In this document: positions 23,466 to 35,122 of the stretch, one piece after another | Numbering within the stretch: position 1 is the stretch's first letter | How the letters are laid out: every line of letters starts with the position of its first letter | NCBI GenBank assembly: GCA_963969395.1 | Contig: OZ017796.1 | Location: 10,356,501-10,420,500, forward strand | Length of the DNA: 64,000 bases | Origin: Pseudoscleropodium purum | Taxonomy: Eukaryota > Streptophyta > Bryopsida > Hypnales > Brachytheciaceae | Reading direction: 5' to 3' | Position numbers and translations under genes: made by a program | The notes under the pieces: model-generated | What the model saw: the letters and a program-made list of their open reading frames with translations, nothing else | Database searches by the model: none | What the model was told of the DNA's origin: nothing

Positions 23466-25441
23466 CCTTACATAAGTTATTGCTAATTGTTTTACAGCAT
23501 TTCTTAACAGGATTCAAGTAGCTAGTACAGGTACTGTAGATCCAGTGCCAGTTGCCCCATGCACACATTATTTCCCATATGTACCCCAAGAAGCCATTCA
23601 GACTATCCTACTGAAGTGATTAGCTTAGCACACACACAGAAGCATTTGTTGCTCCCCAAGTGAACTGAAGCTTCTCTTCTCTTCCTCACCACCCAAATCT
23701 CATGCCCTGATCGTCCACCTGACAATTGCCCACCCCCAACATTGAATCCACTCATACAGAGTGCTTACACTAAGCTTACAACAAGCACTTGAAAAGTCCT
23801 TTTAATTTTCAGTTCATTCTGAGCAAACAGATAATTACTAAAAATGAGCCAGGCGGGGCATTAACTTCAACAATGCCGTGTCAGTGAGCGTCCTCCTGAA
23901 AAGCTAGAAAACAGTGTCTTGTGTTCCTGTTCCCGCCAGGCCACTTGTTGGCTGGGTGGTCTTGTTTTTTTTCACTCACAATGACTTGACTCTTTGCAAT
24001 GAAATCCTGTTTTTATTTGTTTCAAAAAATAAAATAAAATAAAATAAAATAAAGTTAGAAAACAACTGATGAAGGTGCATTTCAAATGTCAGAGCCTGAC
24101 TGAATTTTTTCTTGGGCATGTGTGTGTGTGTGTAACTCGATTCTCTATGCATCTAGGGTTTGGCAACCTCCTGACTAACTGACGACTGTCAAAGATACAT
24201 GAATGTGCGGCGGGCTTGACAGAGATTTGCTCATTGACAACTGCGGTTCTCAACTTCTTAAGTTAACTTAGTTGAAAGTTTGTTTTCTTCCAAGTTTAGA
24301 TCCTGCTTCCGAATCGCTTTTTCTCTTGTCAGTCCCCTTCTTGCTTGCATAATTACTGAACCAGAATTATGTTAGTGAGATTCTGGATTCTGGAGTGGTC
24401 AGAGAAATTTTATACAATTATTTTGAGGTATCTTAACTTTGGAATTTGGATACTTTTGTTTGCATTACAATTTTCTACAAATGCAGTCAATGATGTCAGC
24501 TTTTTCTACACCAAAAACATGACAGATATCAGATTTAACAACCATTCCAAATACCATAGAGAAAGGAAATGGCAAGTATCAGATTTGCAAAGTTGAAAAC
24601 AGGGTGTTTCCCACCTCTTGTATGCAGTTCACTGGCTTGGTCCAAATTTTTGAGTCCACATTCTCACAGCAGTTGGGTTTTGGTCAACATTTGCACATCC
24701 AGAGCAGACTGGAAGTTAACCAGAGTTTTTCTATAATTTTGGAAATTATTTTGGTTACGTACCAATGGTCAAAATTGAATGAAAGAAGAGTTGGAATGGA
24801 TTGATAAAAAAACAAAAAACAAAAAACTTGAAGTTATGAAAGAAACCCATAAATATGGATGAAAATGGTTATATTAAGTGTGTGGAATTCTTTAAGCAAT
24901 AAAGAAAATATGGAAATTTTGTAAAAAAATTCAGAATTTCCACTGAAGAACAGAGTATGCCTATTAGCAATACTGTCCACCTAAAAATGCTGGACTGACT
25001 CATTCACATCTGCATTCTGCAACTGAACCAAACAAAGGGTAAAATAAGCTTACAAGGATTTCAGTGAACGGAACTTTCTCGTTGGACTGAACAAAACATG
25101 TGGTACTTTGCTGAAGTTAATGATGATGAAGTTTATCCCTGACGCTCTTGTGAAGAGCCTGCCATGACCAATTCTACCTTATGACTTAATTCTACGACCA
25201 ATTCTATGAAGGTAATGATTATACAATTGTAGATGTCCTGATCATGAAACTATTACAAGTACTCTGGCAAAAGGTTTAGTGTAGCCAGTAATTTAAAGTA
25301 CAAGGATTTGCCTAGTACGTGAGTAGTTGGAACTCTCTTGATTTCTCTTTTAAGGAAAAAAAAAAATGAAATCAAGAGACAATGAGCCTCTCCAAAGATA
25401 TTCCAAGTTCCAAGTTCCACCTGCCCGGTGATGCACTTCAC

Positions 25442-25995
25442 TTAAGGTAAACCTGCCTATGACAGGCAGAATGGCTGATCTGTCCTATTGCCATTGACAA
25501 AAAAAAATCTGATTTTTTTTTTGTACAAAGACAAATGTGAGAAATGAAGGAAGCAACTAAAATTTTATTTTTTCGACAAAATATGAATTTTTTTATGAAT
25601 TTTCGAAGTTTGCTGTCCAGTTTGCCCAAAAAAGTCTGTAGACTACCCCAAATCAGCAGAAAAGTGTTTCCATGATGGTCATCTTACCACCCAAAGCAGT
25701 CATAACATTCTTTAACATGGTTACAAGATTTCCTAACATGGATATGACATAAAGAAATTAAAAAATAACTTTTTACTAACAGTTTACACTAGAAAGGTGT
25801 CAATGTTCTATCACAGTTATTAATAACTCCATAACCATTTACCAAGGCTTTGATGACAACTAAAAATCAACCTAATGTAGTCTTAATTCTATTTTTAAGA
25901 AAAATTTTCTCATGGGTTGATGAAAGACTGTAATGGGGGAGTTCCCTAGGTGCCTGTCATGGGTGATTTGCCTGTCATAGGCAGGTTTACCTTAA
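25442..25995. mobile_element. TIR element, family E, copy 2
   Basis: A 554 bp unit with inverted termini perfect for 27 bases: both start TTAAGGTAAACCTGCCTATG and continue ACAGGCA. Because TTAA is the outermost part on both sides, the duplication may be TTAA with GGTAAACC as the true end. The interior has no plausible gene. The shared TAAGGTAA, TGCC and TATGACAG words tie it to the 161 bp element at 23305. Confidence 0.7.
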
Positions 25996-26918
25996 TACGC
26001 ATAGGTAAACAAATAAGCGATCAATAATAAAAGCACACCTGTGAAATTCTGAATTTTCTGTTCTTCATCAAAGGCAAAAAGTTTGCAACTCTTCTGGGAA
26101 GCTCAGCACACTCATGTTGCCCAGCAGATGGCAAGACTAAGTTAAAATAACCCTTAGAACTACATTCCCTTGCCTGCTGGGTAGCTCAAGGGAGAATAAA
26201 AAAATTTCCTTGAAGCTGGCCATGGATCTGTCTGCTTGCTCAAAATTTGTTCAGTCAGTTCATGCAATAGTGAACAATAAACAGTGTTTTGACTTTGCAA
26301 CCTTCAGAAATGCGGTGCTTCACAAACCCATATTCACTGTAGAAGTTGGTCCAGTATGTTAATTTAACATTCCTCCCAAATTTAATGCAAACCCCACTTT
26401 TGTGTCAACGATTCTCTCAAAACCATGGTCTGTCATTTGAGGTTAATATCTGTTGATTCTGGTGCTGTTTCACAACTTCAAGTACGCTCAAATTTCCAAA
26501 CTCACCCATTTCACATCATTTGAGTTTTGCTGAGAGTGCATGAAATCAAAGTAATTTGTTTCTACAGACTTGTGCTTTTTGGACAGAAACTGAAGTCAGA
26601 AAATTTGCATTTGCATATGAAAACGATACCTACAGTGCAGCATGTGCTCTAGCTTGAATAGTCAAGAGTCCACATCCATCATTCCACTATTGAGTTGTTG
26701 TCACACTATCAGTGTGCACTAGATTTATTGCAGTTCAGGAGTTAGTTTAGGACAATGTTAATCAAGCAAATGATTTCAGAGCAGCCTGATTTCATTGCAG
26801 TCTCATGAGCTCAATTGATTGGACTTCACAGTTTAATACCTTAATTAATTTCTCTGCATTCAGAACTAGTACAATACACCTGTCCACACTGTGCATAATT
26901 GTGTTGCAAATTTGCAAT

Positions 26919-26933
26919 GGGTGGGTGGGTGGG
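26919..26933 (+). other. G-quadruplex motif
   Basis: GGGTGGGTGGGTGGG has four runs of three G separated by single T loops, the most stable type of intramolecular quadruplex arrangement. It stands alone in an otherwise ordinary intergenic region. Confidence 0.7.
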
Positions 26934-27500
26934 TGCAAGTCGTTTTTGAAAGTCATTATCAGAAAAGTAGACCAATGTATGTGTTGCTTTCAGGCAGTCA
27001 TCTGGATAGCATATTACAGTACCATCGTTTTTAGAAACTAAAGACACATGTGACTGTCAATTTCACGTTGAAGGAGAGAGATTACTATGGACCCCAATTT
27101 CTAGCTTCAGAAGCTGCAATATATGGTACTAGCTTCAATTTTTGACTAAAACGAACTTACTATTGTCAATGGTGCTATAGCTTCTTGGACTACTGCAATG
27201 CTACATGATCCATTAGCAAGTTGAACATTCAAGAGAGAAATTAAGTTTATGCAGAGAGTGCACTAACTGGAAAGTTTTTCACTCCTGAGAAATTAAATTT
27301 TTTGTGTAATAGCACTTCACATTGCAGTATTAGATACACAGATCAACATCACATAACACTATTCCATAAGCCACAACATTTTCCACAGTAAATGGCTACA
27401 GAGGCAATAACATAACTTACTGTATATTTTTTTTTTTGACTCTTAACCTGTCTCAACCACATTGTTCAACAAAGACTCCCCTTCATCATGGATTGATAAG

Positions 27501-27735
27501 TTAACCTCTTAATGCCTCAATTCGTTTTTTTTTAATTTTTTGCACATTTTAGCTTATATTTTTTTACGAAAATATCATTTACTACAATTTCAAGAAATTG
27601 GTCATCAAGGAAAGTTTTCTTTTCAAGATTCAAGTATTAGATTGGATGAATGAAAAGTTTGCTAGACTCTACAATGCCTGAAAACATTCTGTTCATCGTC
27701 TACTATATGGATGTTGGAGCGCTTCGGGGTTAATG
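27501..27735 (+). mobile_element. TTAA-flanked MITE, family A, copy 2
   Basis: This 235 bp unit including flanks has TTAA at 27501-27504 and 27732-27735, left end CCTCTTAATGCCTCAATTCG and right end, reversed, CCCCGAAGCGCTCCAACATC. The interior is nearly collinear with 1515-1748, for example ATATCATTTACTACAATT, TTCAAGATTCAAG and TTGGATGAATGAAAAGTTTG. Confidence 0.78.
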
Positions 27736-29341
27736 TTACGCATTTGGCTCAAAAAGTGATTGAATATATGTGTCCTAGACATATCCACAACTTAATCATC
27801 GTCGTTCTACAGTGAATGTGACGATTAGCAGGCAAGCTTGCACCTTGTGAAAATGTGGCCAACAAACTTGGGGCAACTTATGTAAGCTTACACCTATCTG
27901 GCAATATAAGTCCATTAAAGTCAATGAGCCGCACAGGTGAATATCCCATATCCAAATCCTCTATATCTTCCTCCTACTGATCTTGCTTTGACCTGGCCAC
28001 TATTTGAATGGCTCTTAACAAAACCTGCTTTGATTCCTGAAAAGAATATGTAACTGCACATTTGTACTAGCTCAAGTACTGCATGTGCTCAATCAACTGA
28101 AGTACGCAGTGCAAAGCAGATGATAACCAAAATATGACCACACTGATTGGGAACCATTTGTTTTTTTGTTTTGTTTTTTCATTTTTTGTGAAGTGCTAAA
28201 GTGGCAATATAAAATGTTTTAGTGGTGCTCCAAATTTCAGCATTCATCCGCATCATGTATAGAAAATATCACATTAATGTATATCACGTCGCTATAATTT
28301 TGTTTTCATTCGTAATTTGGTGATTTTGTCCAAGATTTTTTTTTCTACATTTGAAGTTTATTGGTGAAAAACTTCATGAATTGTCACCATTTTTTAGTCA
28401 AATTATTTTTTTCTGGTGCAATCTGGCACTATAAAGTAAAAAAAAGCCATGTTGGGAACTTTCATGTCCAGCATTCCATCTTTGCAAAAAGAAGAAATCC
28501 TAAGTCTTGCTTCCAACGTTGAAGCAACATCAAAGGGACTCAAAATCCTAAAGTAAGGACCACTTCTCACTAGCTATGCCCATCCAAGTCAAAGAGGTTG
28601 TAGGATTGAGAGACCAAATTTTTGTTGAGAGTCCAAAGAAATGGGCAATAAAAATATAAGAATTGGAACTTTGGGTCAGCTTATCCATAGTGTGAAGCCT
28701 CCAAAGGCCAAGCCCAAAATCCAAATCTAGACTACTTATTTGACTTTTATCCTTCTCTTTTTAACAACCAACATAGTTTGGGCCTTCATTTCTAATTAAT
28801 TCAAACTTACTTTGAGAGTCTATTGCCATGTAGGCAATGTGGAAGGTGGTGGACTTTGGATGGTGCCTCCTAATGTGAAGGCTCAAGAGGCTAAATTCTT
28901 CACTCTTTGAAATGTGATTGGTAGAAATCAACGGACTCTTGACCTTTGACCATAGTGTGAAGTGGCCCTAAACTATATAAAGGTAGAAGGGACAAAAACT
29001 GCCCATTTAAGAATTACTCAATTTAAATCCTCACAATTAGTTGAATTATTGAGAGAAATTCAAGTGGAAACTTAGACATCCAAAACCTTTTGATTCATAT
29101 TCTAGGGACATGTATAAAATAAAATAGAATATTTAAAACATTGGACTCATAGGTTGCAAATGAAAATCCAAGGCAATATGCCAAATAGAGCTTTGAAGAT
29201 GCATACATGGTACAAATCATCTTTAGTAACTAACTCAAGAACAAACTAACTAACTAAATCTCTCTAGATATAAATCAATGTTAAAAAGTCTCATCCTTTG
29301 TAAGTAATGAAAACCATACGTAAGTTCATTTTGTAACATGC
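27736..29341. other. Intergenic region, possible solo-LTR remnant
   Basis: No gene is recognised. From 28450 (TGTTGGGAACTTTC) to about 29337 (TTTTGTAACA) the sequence starts with TG, ends with CA and has TATATAAAGG near 28974, as a solo LTR would. The five bases on each side do not match, so this stays a weak suggestion. Confidence 0.3.
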
Positions 29342-29573
29342 TTAAATCCTAAAGTGTTTCGACATCCATATTCTAGACAATGAACAGAGTGCTTTCAGGC
29401 ATTGTACTGTCTAGCAAACTTTTCATTCATTCAATCTAATACTTGAATCTTGAAGAAAAAACCTTCCATTGTGACAATTTTTTTTGAAATTGCAGTAAAT
29501 GATATTTTTGTAAAAGGATATAAGCCCAAATGTGCAAAAAAAACAAAAAAGGATTGAGGTGTTTAGGGGTTAA
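29342..29573 (-). mobile_element. TTAA-flanked MITE, family A, copy 3 (reversed)
   Basis: A 232 bp copy of family A lies in the opposite orientation between TTAA (29342-29345) and TTAA (29570-29573). Read on the minus strand it begins CCCCTAAACACCTCAATCC and retains the ATATCATTTACTGCAATTTC and GGATGAATGAAAAGTTTGCT segments. Confidence 0.78.
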
Positions 29574-30840
29574 TAGGACAAATCAATATAGTGTTCTCTC
29601 TATAACAAAGAATTTTTTTATTAGCCTCTAAATGTCCAAGACCTTTATGAGCTTCTCGAAAATTGCTCGAAATGAAATAAAAAGACTAATTTTTGATATA
29701 TTTTATCAATTTTTGAAAAACTATAATCATATATATTCAAATTACTTAGAAGTGTTGTGGATCATATAGGAAATGAAAACACAACAATGTCATTTATGGA
29801 TTGAAAGATTGTAATGTTTGATCAAGAGGGAGTGAAATTTTGAAAATGATTCGAAGTTTTTCAATCTTCTTTTTACATGCTATTTTTATAATTGAAGTCG
29901 TGAAAAAAGTATGACAAGATTAAAGGACTGAACATGCAAAACTATAATTACTTTATAACTTCTCAAAATCTATTCTAGCACACTTATTTAAAATGAAAAT
30001 CCAAATGAAAGTGATTTCCTCTAGAATCCAATGTAAATTTAAGTATCATCTCCAAAAAAAACCCCTTACATTGAAAACTCAAGATTTACTATACTTAGAC
30101 ATCCTTCCATGAAATCTTTTTTATAGAAAAATCATTAACAATTTTTTTCCAAAATCAGATTTTGGGTGCTTGAAATAGAATTTTGAGAGTACAGTTCCGC
30201 TTAAACAAGAAAATACCAAAAACAATCAACTTTGGTAAAATTTTATTGAACTTCAAGGTTTCATCCAAGGTAGTCTGCTCATAAAGTGACCATTTAAGAG
30301 CTGATTACCTGGGGGGGGGGGCGGGGTGAAGCTAAACTTCTTGAAACAATTTTCAGCAAATTTCCACAAAAAGAAAAATAGAAATGGCATGTAACCCAAG
30401 TTGTTTCATATTTTTTGGACCTTTGTGGAATAAGTTGCAAATTTTTGAAGTTGAAATGCAGTGACCACTAAATGTGACCACCTCCTAAAATGTACACTAT
30501 TGGTATATTGAAGAAAGTAAAATGTACCTCTATTGTCATGATCGCTTTCAGAACATGGGCACATTTAGAGCAGAGTCGACTCCTATACACCAAAACATGG
30601 TGCCTTGGCCAGCATTTACTTCGGCGGGGGTGAAGTCAGTCAGTAGCAGCCTTCACATTCCATAAAAAAAGTAGCTTGTGCAGAACTTAACCTGTGTTGT
30701 TAGGACTCACTAACTTACCGGCATTCTGGCCAGCTCAGAGACGAAGTTAAGTGCATCACGTACAGTCTCCCATGATCCAGTAAGGACTACATAAACCCGC
30801 AGTAAATTAATTAACAAATGCGAGCCTTCACAGTCTAGCT
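29574..30840. other. Intergenic region, no gene
   Basis: AT-rich up to about 30500, with a run of eleven G at about 30311-30321. A left end resembling the long family A form (CCTCTAAATGTCCAAGACC) starts near 29626 without a visible partner. From about 30530 the composition rises toward the promoter of the His/Pro-rich gene. Confidence 0.5.
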
Positions 30841-32030
30841 AAGAATTGACGCCGCTGGCGGCACCACCGCCCCCTGAAGACCCCGGCCCTCGACCTCCCT
30901 TTATAAACCCCCTCACCCTCCTCACTTCCTCATCACTTGTTGCATTCTGTCTGTCTGTCTGTCTTCTCTCGCCCAGTGGGCCATTTTACCAGGTTTGCAT
31001 TTCTGGACTTTCCAAACTTCCGGTCCTGCAAGTGCTTGCAGACTTGGGTCCTGGCCAGCTAGAATTGATCGATCGATCGATCAATTGTGGTGCTGTGCAT
31101 TCCATGGAAACTGATCGAGTGTAGTAATTGTGCGGTATCCTTGCACTCAAAGCTGGTAGCTGATGGCTAGCTGTGGCTTGATCGATCAAAGCTACGACTC
31201 TCGGTGTCGATCTTAGCGTCAGAATTATTGTAGCTGCCTCATTGATATATGTGCTCTGCAATTGCATGTGTGTTGATCATGAATTGTTTCTTCTGTGGTG
31301 TGGTTGAGCGAGCTCTGATAGATAAATTAATTTCACTGGTTGCGCGCGGTGAATTGCAACTTACAGCTACCTGTGATGATTACCGTGTTTGGACGATTGG
31401 GTAGAGAATCGGACATATTGGAGTCTGCATTGGTTTTTGTCTTAACAGTTTTTGTTCCCATCAATCCTGCGAAAGTAGGATTTTCTTCAACTTTGGCTTG
31501 TTAGTAGAGAATTCACTGGAGAGGTAGCACCGCTGAGTACAGAGATTTGGTGCCTGGGCAAGGAGTTTAAATATATGGAATCGTATTGACTGTATATCTC
31601 ATCCAAGCAGTGTGCATAGAGGCTTAAGTCGATGTTCCTCTGTTGTAATTTAGTCGGAGTGACATAGTCTTTGCTTCTCTATCAGTACGGTCACTTGTGG
31701 ACAAGCTGGTATGATGAAGTTCGTGACAATGCTGCGCATGTCCCTCTTTGTGATCAATTTGGAGTGGTTTCCTGATAACTCTGATGGTAATGTCGTAAAT
31801 GATTCTTTTCGAAGCATCTCTGTAATTAGATCCCAAATCCAGGAGTTGAAGTGGCCCAATTCGATATTCCTCTTTTGTAATGCAGTCCGTAAAATAATTT
31901 GTGCTTCAAAGTATCAGCTGGTATGTCGAAGTCACAATGCTAACTCCGAAAGAAGATTGATTTACTCACAATTTCTGATGGTAATGCAGTGATTATTTGC
32001 GCCAGCTGAAAGGTCGATCTCAACACATCC
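30841..32030 (+). promoter_or_regulatory. Promoter and long leader of the His/Pro-rich gene
   Basis: TTATAAA at 30901-30907, set in a GC-rich block, is a good TATA box and is followed by CTGT repeats (30946-30963). An acceptor-like TAATGCAG ends at 31989, 41 bases before the ATG, so the leader of about 1.1 kb probably contains an intron. It also carries a perfect 24-base palindrome of GATC units (31063-31086). Two related segments start near 31628 and 31860 (TCGATGTTCCTCTGTTGTAA and TCGATATTCCTCTTTTGTAA). Frames in this stretch look non-coding. Confidence 0.5.
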
Positions 32031-32498
32031 ATGGCGATCATGAAAGGGAACGCACTGGCCGCAGCAACAGTCGCCGCAGTGGCTATTGGCGCTATCCTTC
32101 TGACCTTCACTGCAACCGCAGCTGAAGGTCGAGAGCTGCAGGAGGAGCAGAAATGGGCGACGTCCCCTCCCTACCATTACACGTCCCCTCCGCCCCCGTA
32201 CGGCGACCATGGCGAACACAAGCATCCTCCTCACCACGGCGACCATGGCGATCACAAGTCCCCTCCTCACCATGGCGACCACGGTGAACACAAGTCTCCT
32301 CCAAAACACGGCGACCATGGCGATCACCACGACCACAAGAATCCTCCTCATCACGGCGACCATGGCGAACACAAGTCTCCTCCTCATCACGGTGATCATG
32401 GCGATCACAAGTCTCCTCCTCACAACGGCGAACACAAGCCCCCGCACCATGACGAAGGTCACGGCAAGAAGAAGCCCTGCCCTCCCCCTCCCTACTGA
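32031..32498 (+). CDS. Secreted histidine/proline-rich repeat protein
   Basis: Single-exon frame of 155 residues from ATG 32031. Residues 1 to about 32 form a signal peptide with a hydrophobic core rich in Ala and ending TATAAEG. After a short spacer come SPPYHY and SPPPPYGDHG, then about nine tandem units on the theme HHGDHGDHKSPP, alternating with HGEHKSPP. It ends GKKKPCPPPPY. The SPPPP and PPPPY words recall extensins and other proline-rich wall proteins; the regular His, Asp and Lys content is unusual for an extensin and would suit metal or pectin binding, which is inference. The repeat is encoded by units of about 30-36 bases, and this periodicity also leaves two minus-strand frames and another plus-strand frame open over the same span; those are shadows. 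The likely location is the cell wall. No close family name can be given. Confidence 0.8.
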   Translation: MAIMKGNALAAATVAAVAIGAILLTFTATAAEGRELQEEQKWATSPPYHYTSPPPPYGDHGEHKHPPHHGDHGDHKSPPHHGDHGEHKSPPKHGDHGDHHDHKNPPHHGDHGEHKSPPHHGDHGDHKSPPHNGEHKPPHHDEGHGKKKPCPPPPY

Positions 32499-35122
32499 TC
32501 ATCTTCAATAGAACTCATGGCCTGCCAGCTCTCGATCTGGATGTGTCTGCTCGGACAAGCTGGTAGTGGAGTCTTCATTGTTGTGAGATTTTGTGTACTC
32601 GTGTTGTGTAGAGGTATAATTTACTAGTAGCTGCAGTTTCTGTTGTGTGTTCGATTGTATGGACCGGTACTGCACGTAGATCACGCTGTGTTTGGCTTTT
32701 CAATAAGCTAGCAGCTGGCGTGTTGAGCTGGGTACCTGGAAATCAGTACAGCTCCGAAGAAGTCCTCGGTGATTTGAGTGTAGGGACACACTTTGGATGT
32801 ACCAGGATTTACAGTAAATAATAGTGCCTGCCAGCGCCGGCGTTTGGTGTTTTCTTCTTGCTTCTTTCGCTAAATAATATATCCGTTGGAAGTTCAATGT
32901 GTGGTGATTGGAAGACTGTGCAAAGTGAACCATCGCTCGGAAAGTCGGAATGGAGGTCCATGGATATGATCTATCGTGCACTTCCATGTTATTAGGATGC
33001 TAATTTTGGCATTGAAACTGTTGGAACAGAGGATACTGTTTGTATCACCAGAAGCAATTTAGTGAACTGTGGTTTCTGAGAGATGTATCGACTCTCTGGA
33101 GTGATTACTTTGGGGGCAAAGACTGCTCCAAATCTGTTGAAATCAATTGTTTTGCGACGGGATTGAGATTTTATGCAATTTCAAACGTGGAAGCATGACG
33201 ATCAATATGAGATACAGAGGGCATCCTCATTCCTATTCAACGAGAAGAAAACACACGATTCACATACATGAGTTGCTGTTGGTAGCAGAGTTCATGCAGA
33301 GAAATGGTATGTGCAGTGTACACGCTTACACTTCGTGTGAAGAATGTTGTCAGCAAAGTTAATCGAATCAGAGGGTATATTAAAATTCATTCTAAAGGCG
33401 CTTGCGAACATCAGGTTCAGGTTCATATACAGTGTATTAACAGTTGTGGTATAAACTTACCTCTAGCTTAGGGAGAGCTTGGGAGGCTGCCTGACAAGTT
33501 GTCAACACGTGTCAGTAGCAATTTGAATATGATTTTTTGCACATTCGCTCCTTTCGCACATTCATGTAACTTAGCATCTAGGTGAAAACTGGGAACAGTA
33601 TACAGGCTGACTGACTAGAGGTGGTATGCAGTAAGTTACGTAAAAGTTCTCACTATTAAGTGACGTCTGTGCCAGAATGTTCAAATATATTACCACTCAT
33701 GGTACCGCAGCACACATTACGTCGTTGCAGCAGTAGCTTGCACCTCGAGCTGCAGTGACTTATATACTTTTAACACTTTTTTGCTTTGTTGTGAAGCCAG
33801 CAACCTGCATAAGATGCATTCCTTCCCTCTCAATACATAATACGGATTTTCATCCAATTAAGTAACACGGACAGTGCTAGTTTAAAATTGGCGCAGACGA
33901 TCTTCTCAGTGCTCACCACATAGTCGACAGAATTGACAAGAGCTGAACACAAAATCCTACAAGTATCAGGAAGAAAAACTGGCGGAAATGACGGTGCGCC
34001 CAGCAACATTTCATTAATATATTTTGAGAGTTCAAGGCGAACTTCAGTTCACACTGAGATCTCCGAAGCAAGCCAGTATGATTCTTGCATGTCCTTTAAC
34101 ATGGTTGGGTGTAGTGTCGATGGATGAGGGACTAAACTTTTAAGAAAAACATTGTCGTTTAAAATAAGCAAGTTAATCATAATCACTCCAGGTTTCCTTG
34201 CTGTTTTGTAAGCGTACGTTACACACAACACTGCCTGCACACACAGACCCACTAATCGATAATGAGTAGAAAATCTGAAAATGGTCAGAAGCTAGCAAAG
34301 CACGTCCTTGCGCCTTCCTTAAAATCAGCATCCAGTAACGGCGAACGACGCCAAAGAAAAGGAGGAAACCCAACAGATACGGTAATCACCAAGCATGAGA
34401 ATTGGATAAATGGCATTAACAGTAACCAGTATAGCTGAAAGGCTCTGAAAATCTCTTGAATTCCACCGATTTGAACTACAATGAAAATCAACTCCCGAGT
34501 ATTTCACCTGCCAGTACGTACAATGAAGACAAACGCCAGCAGCAGACTGCCATTTAGTAACACGAGCATCCGTGCCAGAATACTCTTCACGAACTCCATA
34601 GAATGTAATCCACACACTATGGCAGACATGAGCGTGTTCAACTGACAGCAGCAGTCCTAGACCTCTCAGTGTCATAACAGTCACGGTTAAACCTGCAGAA
34701 AATCTCAAGAATAATATAAAGGCTTTACCAGATGTCGAGAGCTCAATAGCTGTCACGACTCTCGGTACCAGAGCTCAATTCAAGTGCCGTTTTGCTCATG
34801 CTCCGTATCTATCACCTGGTTACAGCCTCCGAAAATATAGAAAAACTGTTCTAGAGGCAACGCTTATCCAAAGGGCACATGCAGCAATACTAACGAAACC
34901 CACCCAGCAAAAACATGTCTTGCACGTTCCAGAGGGAGTAGATTTATCAGAAGATTGGCCAGTTCACAAATGTTGAATTCCAGGGGAAAAAATTGAACTG
35001 GACGCGGGGCATAACAAACTGCAGGCCCTGCCAAAGTAAGCTTTCCATTACAGATGTAGCCAATAAAGTACAAAAGTGATTGCAAGAAGGTTGTGGAAAA
35101 AAGAGGAACACAATCGTACTTA
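32499..35122. other. Intergenic sequence and trailers, no gene recognised
   Basis: The first few hundred bases are likely the 3' untranslated part of the His/Pro-rich gene. The last several hundred are likely the 3' part of the minus-strand ADA1 gene. A minus-strand frame at 34325-34756 opens with GTG and shows no family motif. The composition is close to genic DNA, so untranslated exons are possible. Confidence 0.45.

Larger units (their letters stand above)
22720..27500. other. Less AT-rich intergenic region, no gene recognised
   Basis: This region looks more like transcribed or unique DNA than the AT-rich blocks around it, but none of its frames has a recognisable domain. A minus-strand frame at 22897-23130 is cysteine-containing and follows an acceptor-like site, and is a weak gene-fragment candidate. 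It holds two TIR elements (23305 and 25442), an AAAAT microsatellite at 24024-24053, a TG run near 24119-24132 and a G-quadruplex motif. Confidence 0.45.

Noticed and set aside
28450..29337. Possible solo LTR (TG start, TATA box, CA end)
   Set aside because: The flanking pentamers do not match and no second copy is in the window; kept only as a weak note.
31962..32511. Two minus-strand frames and one plus-strand frame over the His/Pro-rich gene
   Set aside because: The codon-length repeat period leaves alternate frames open; only the frame from ATG 32031 has a signal peptide.
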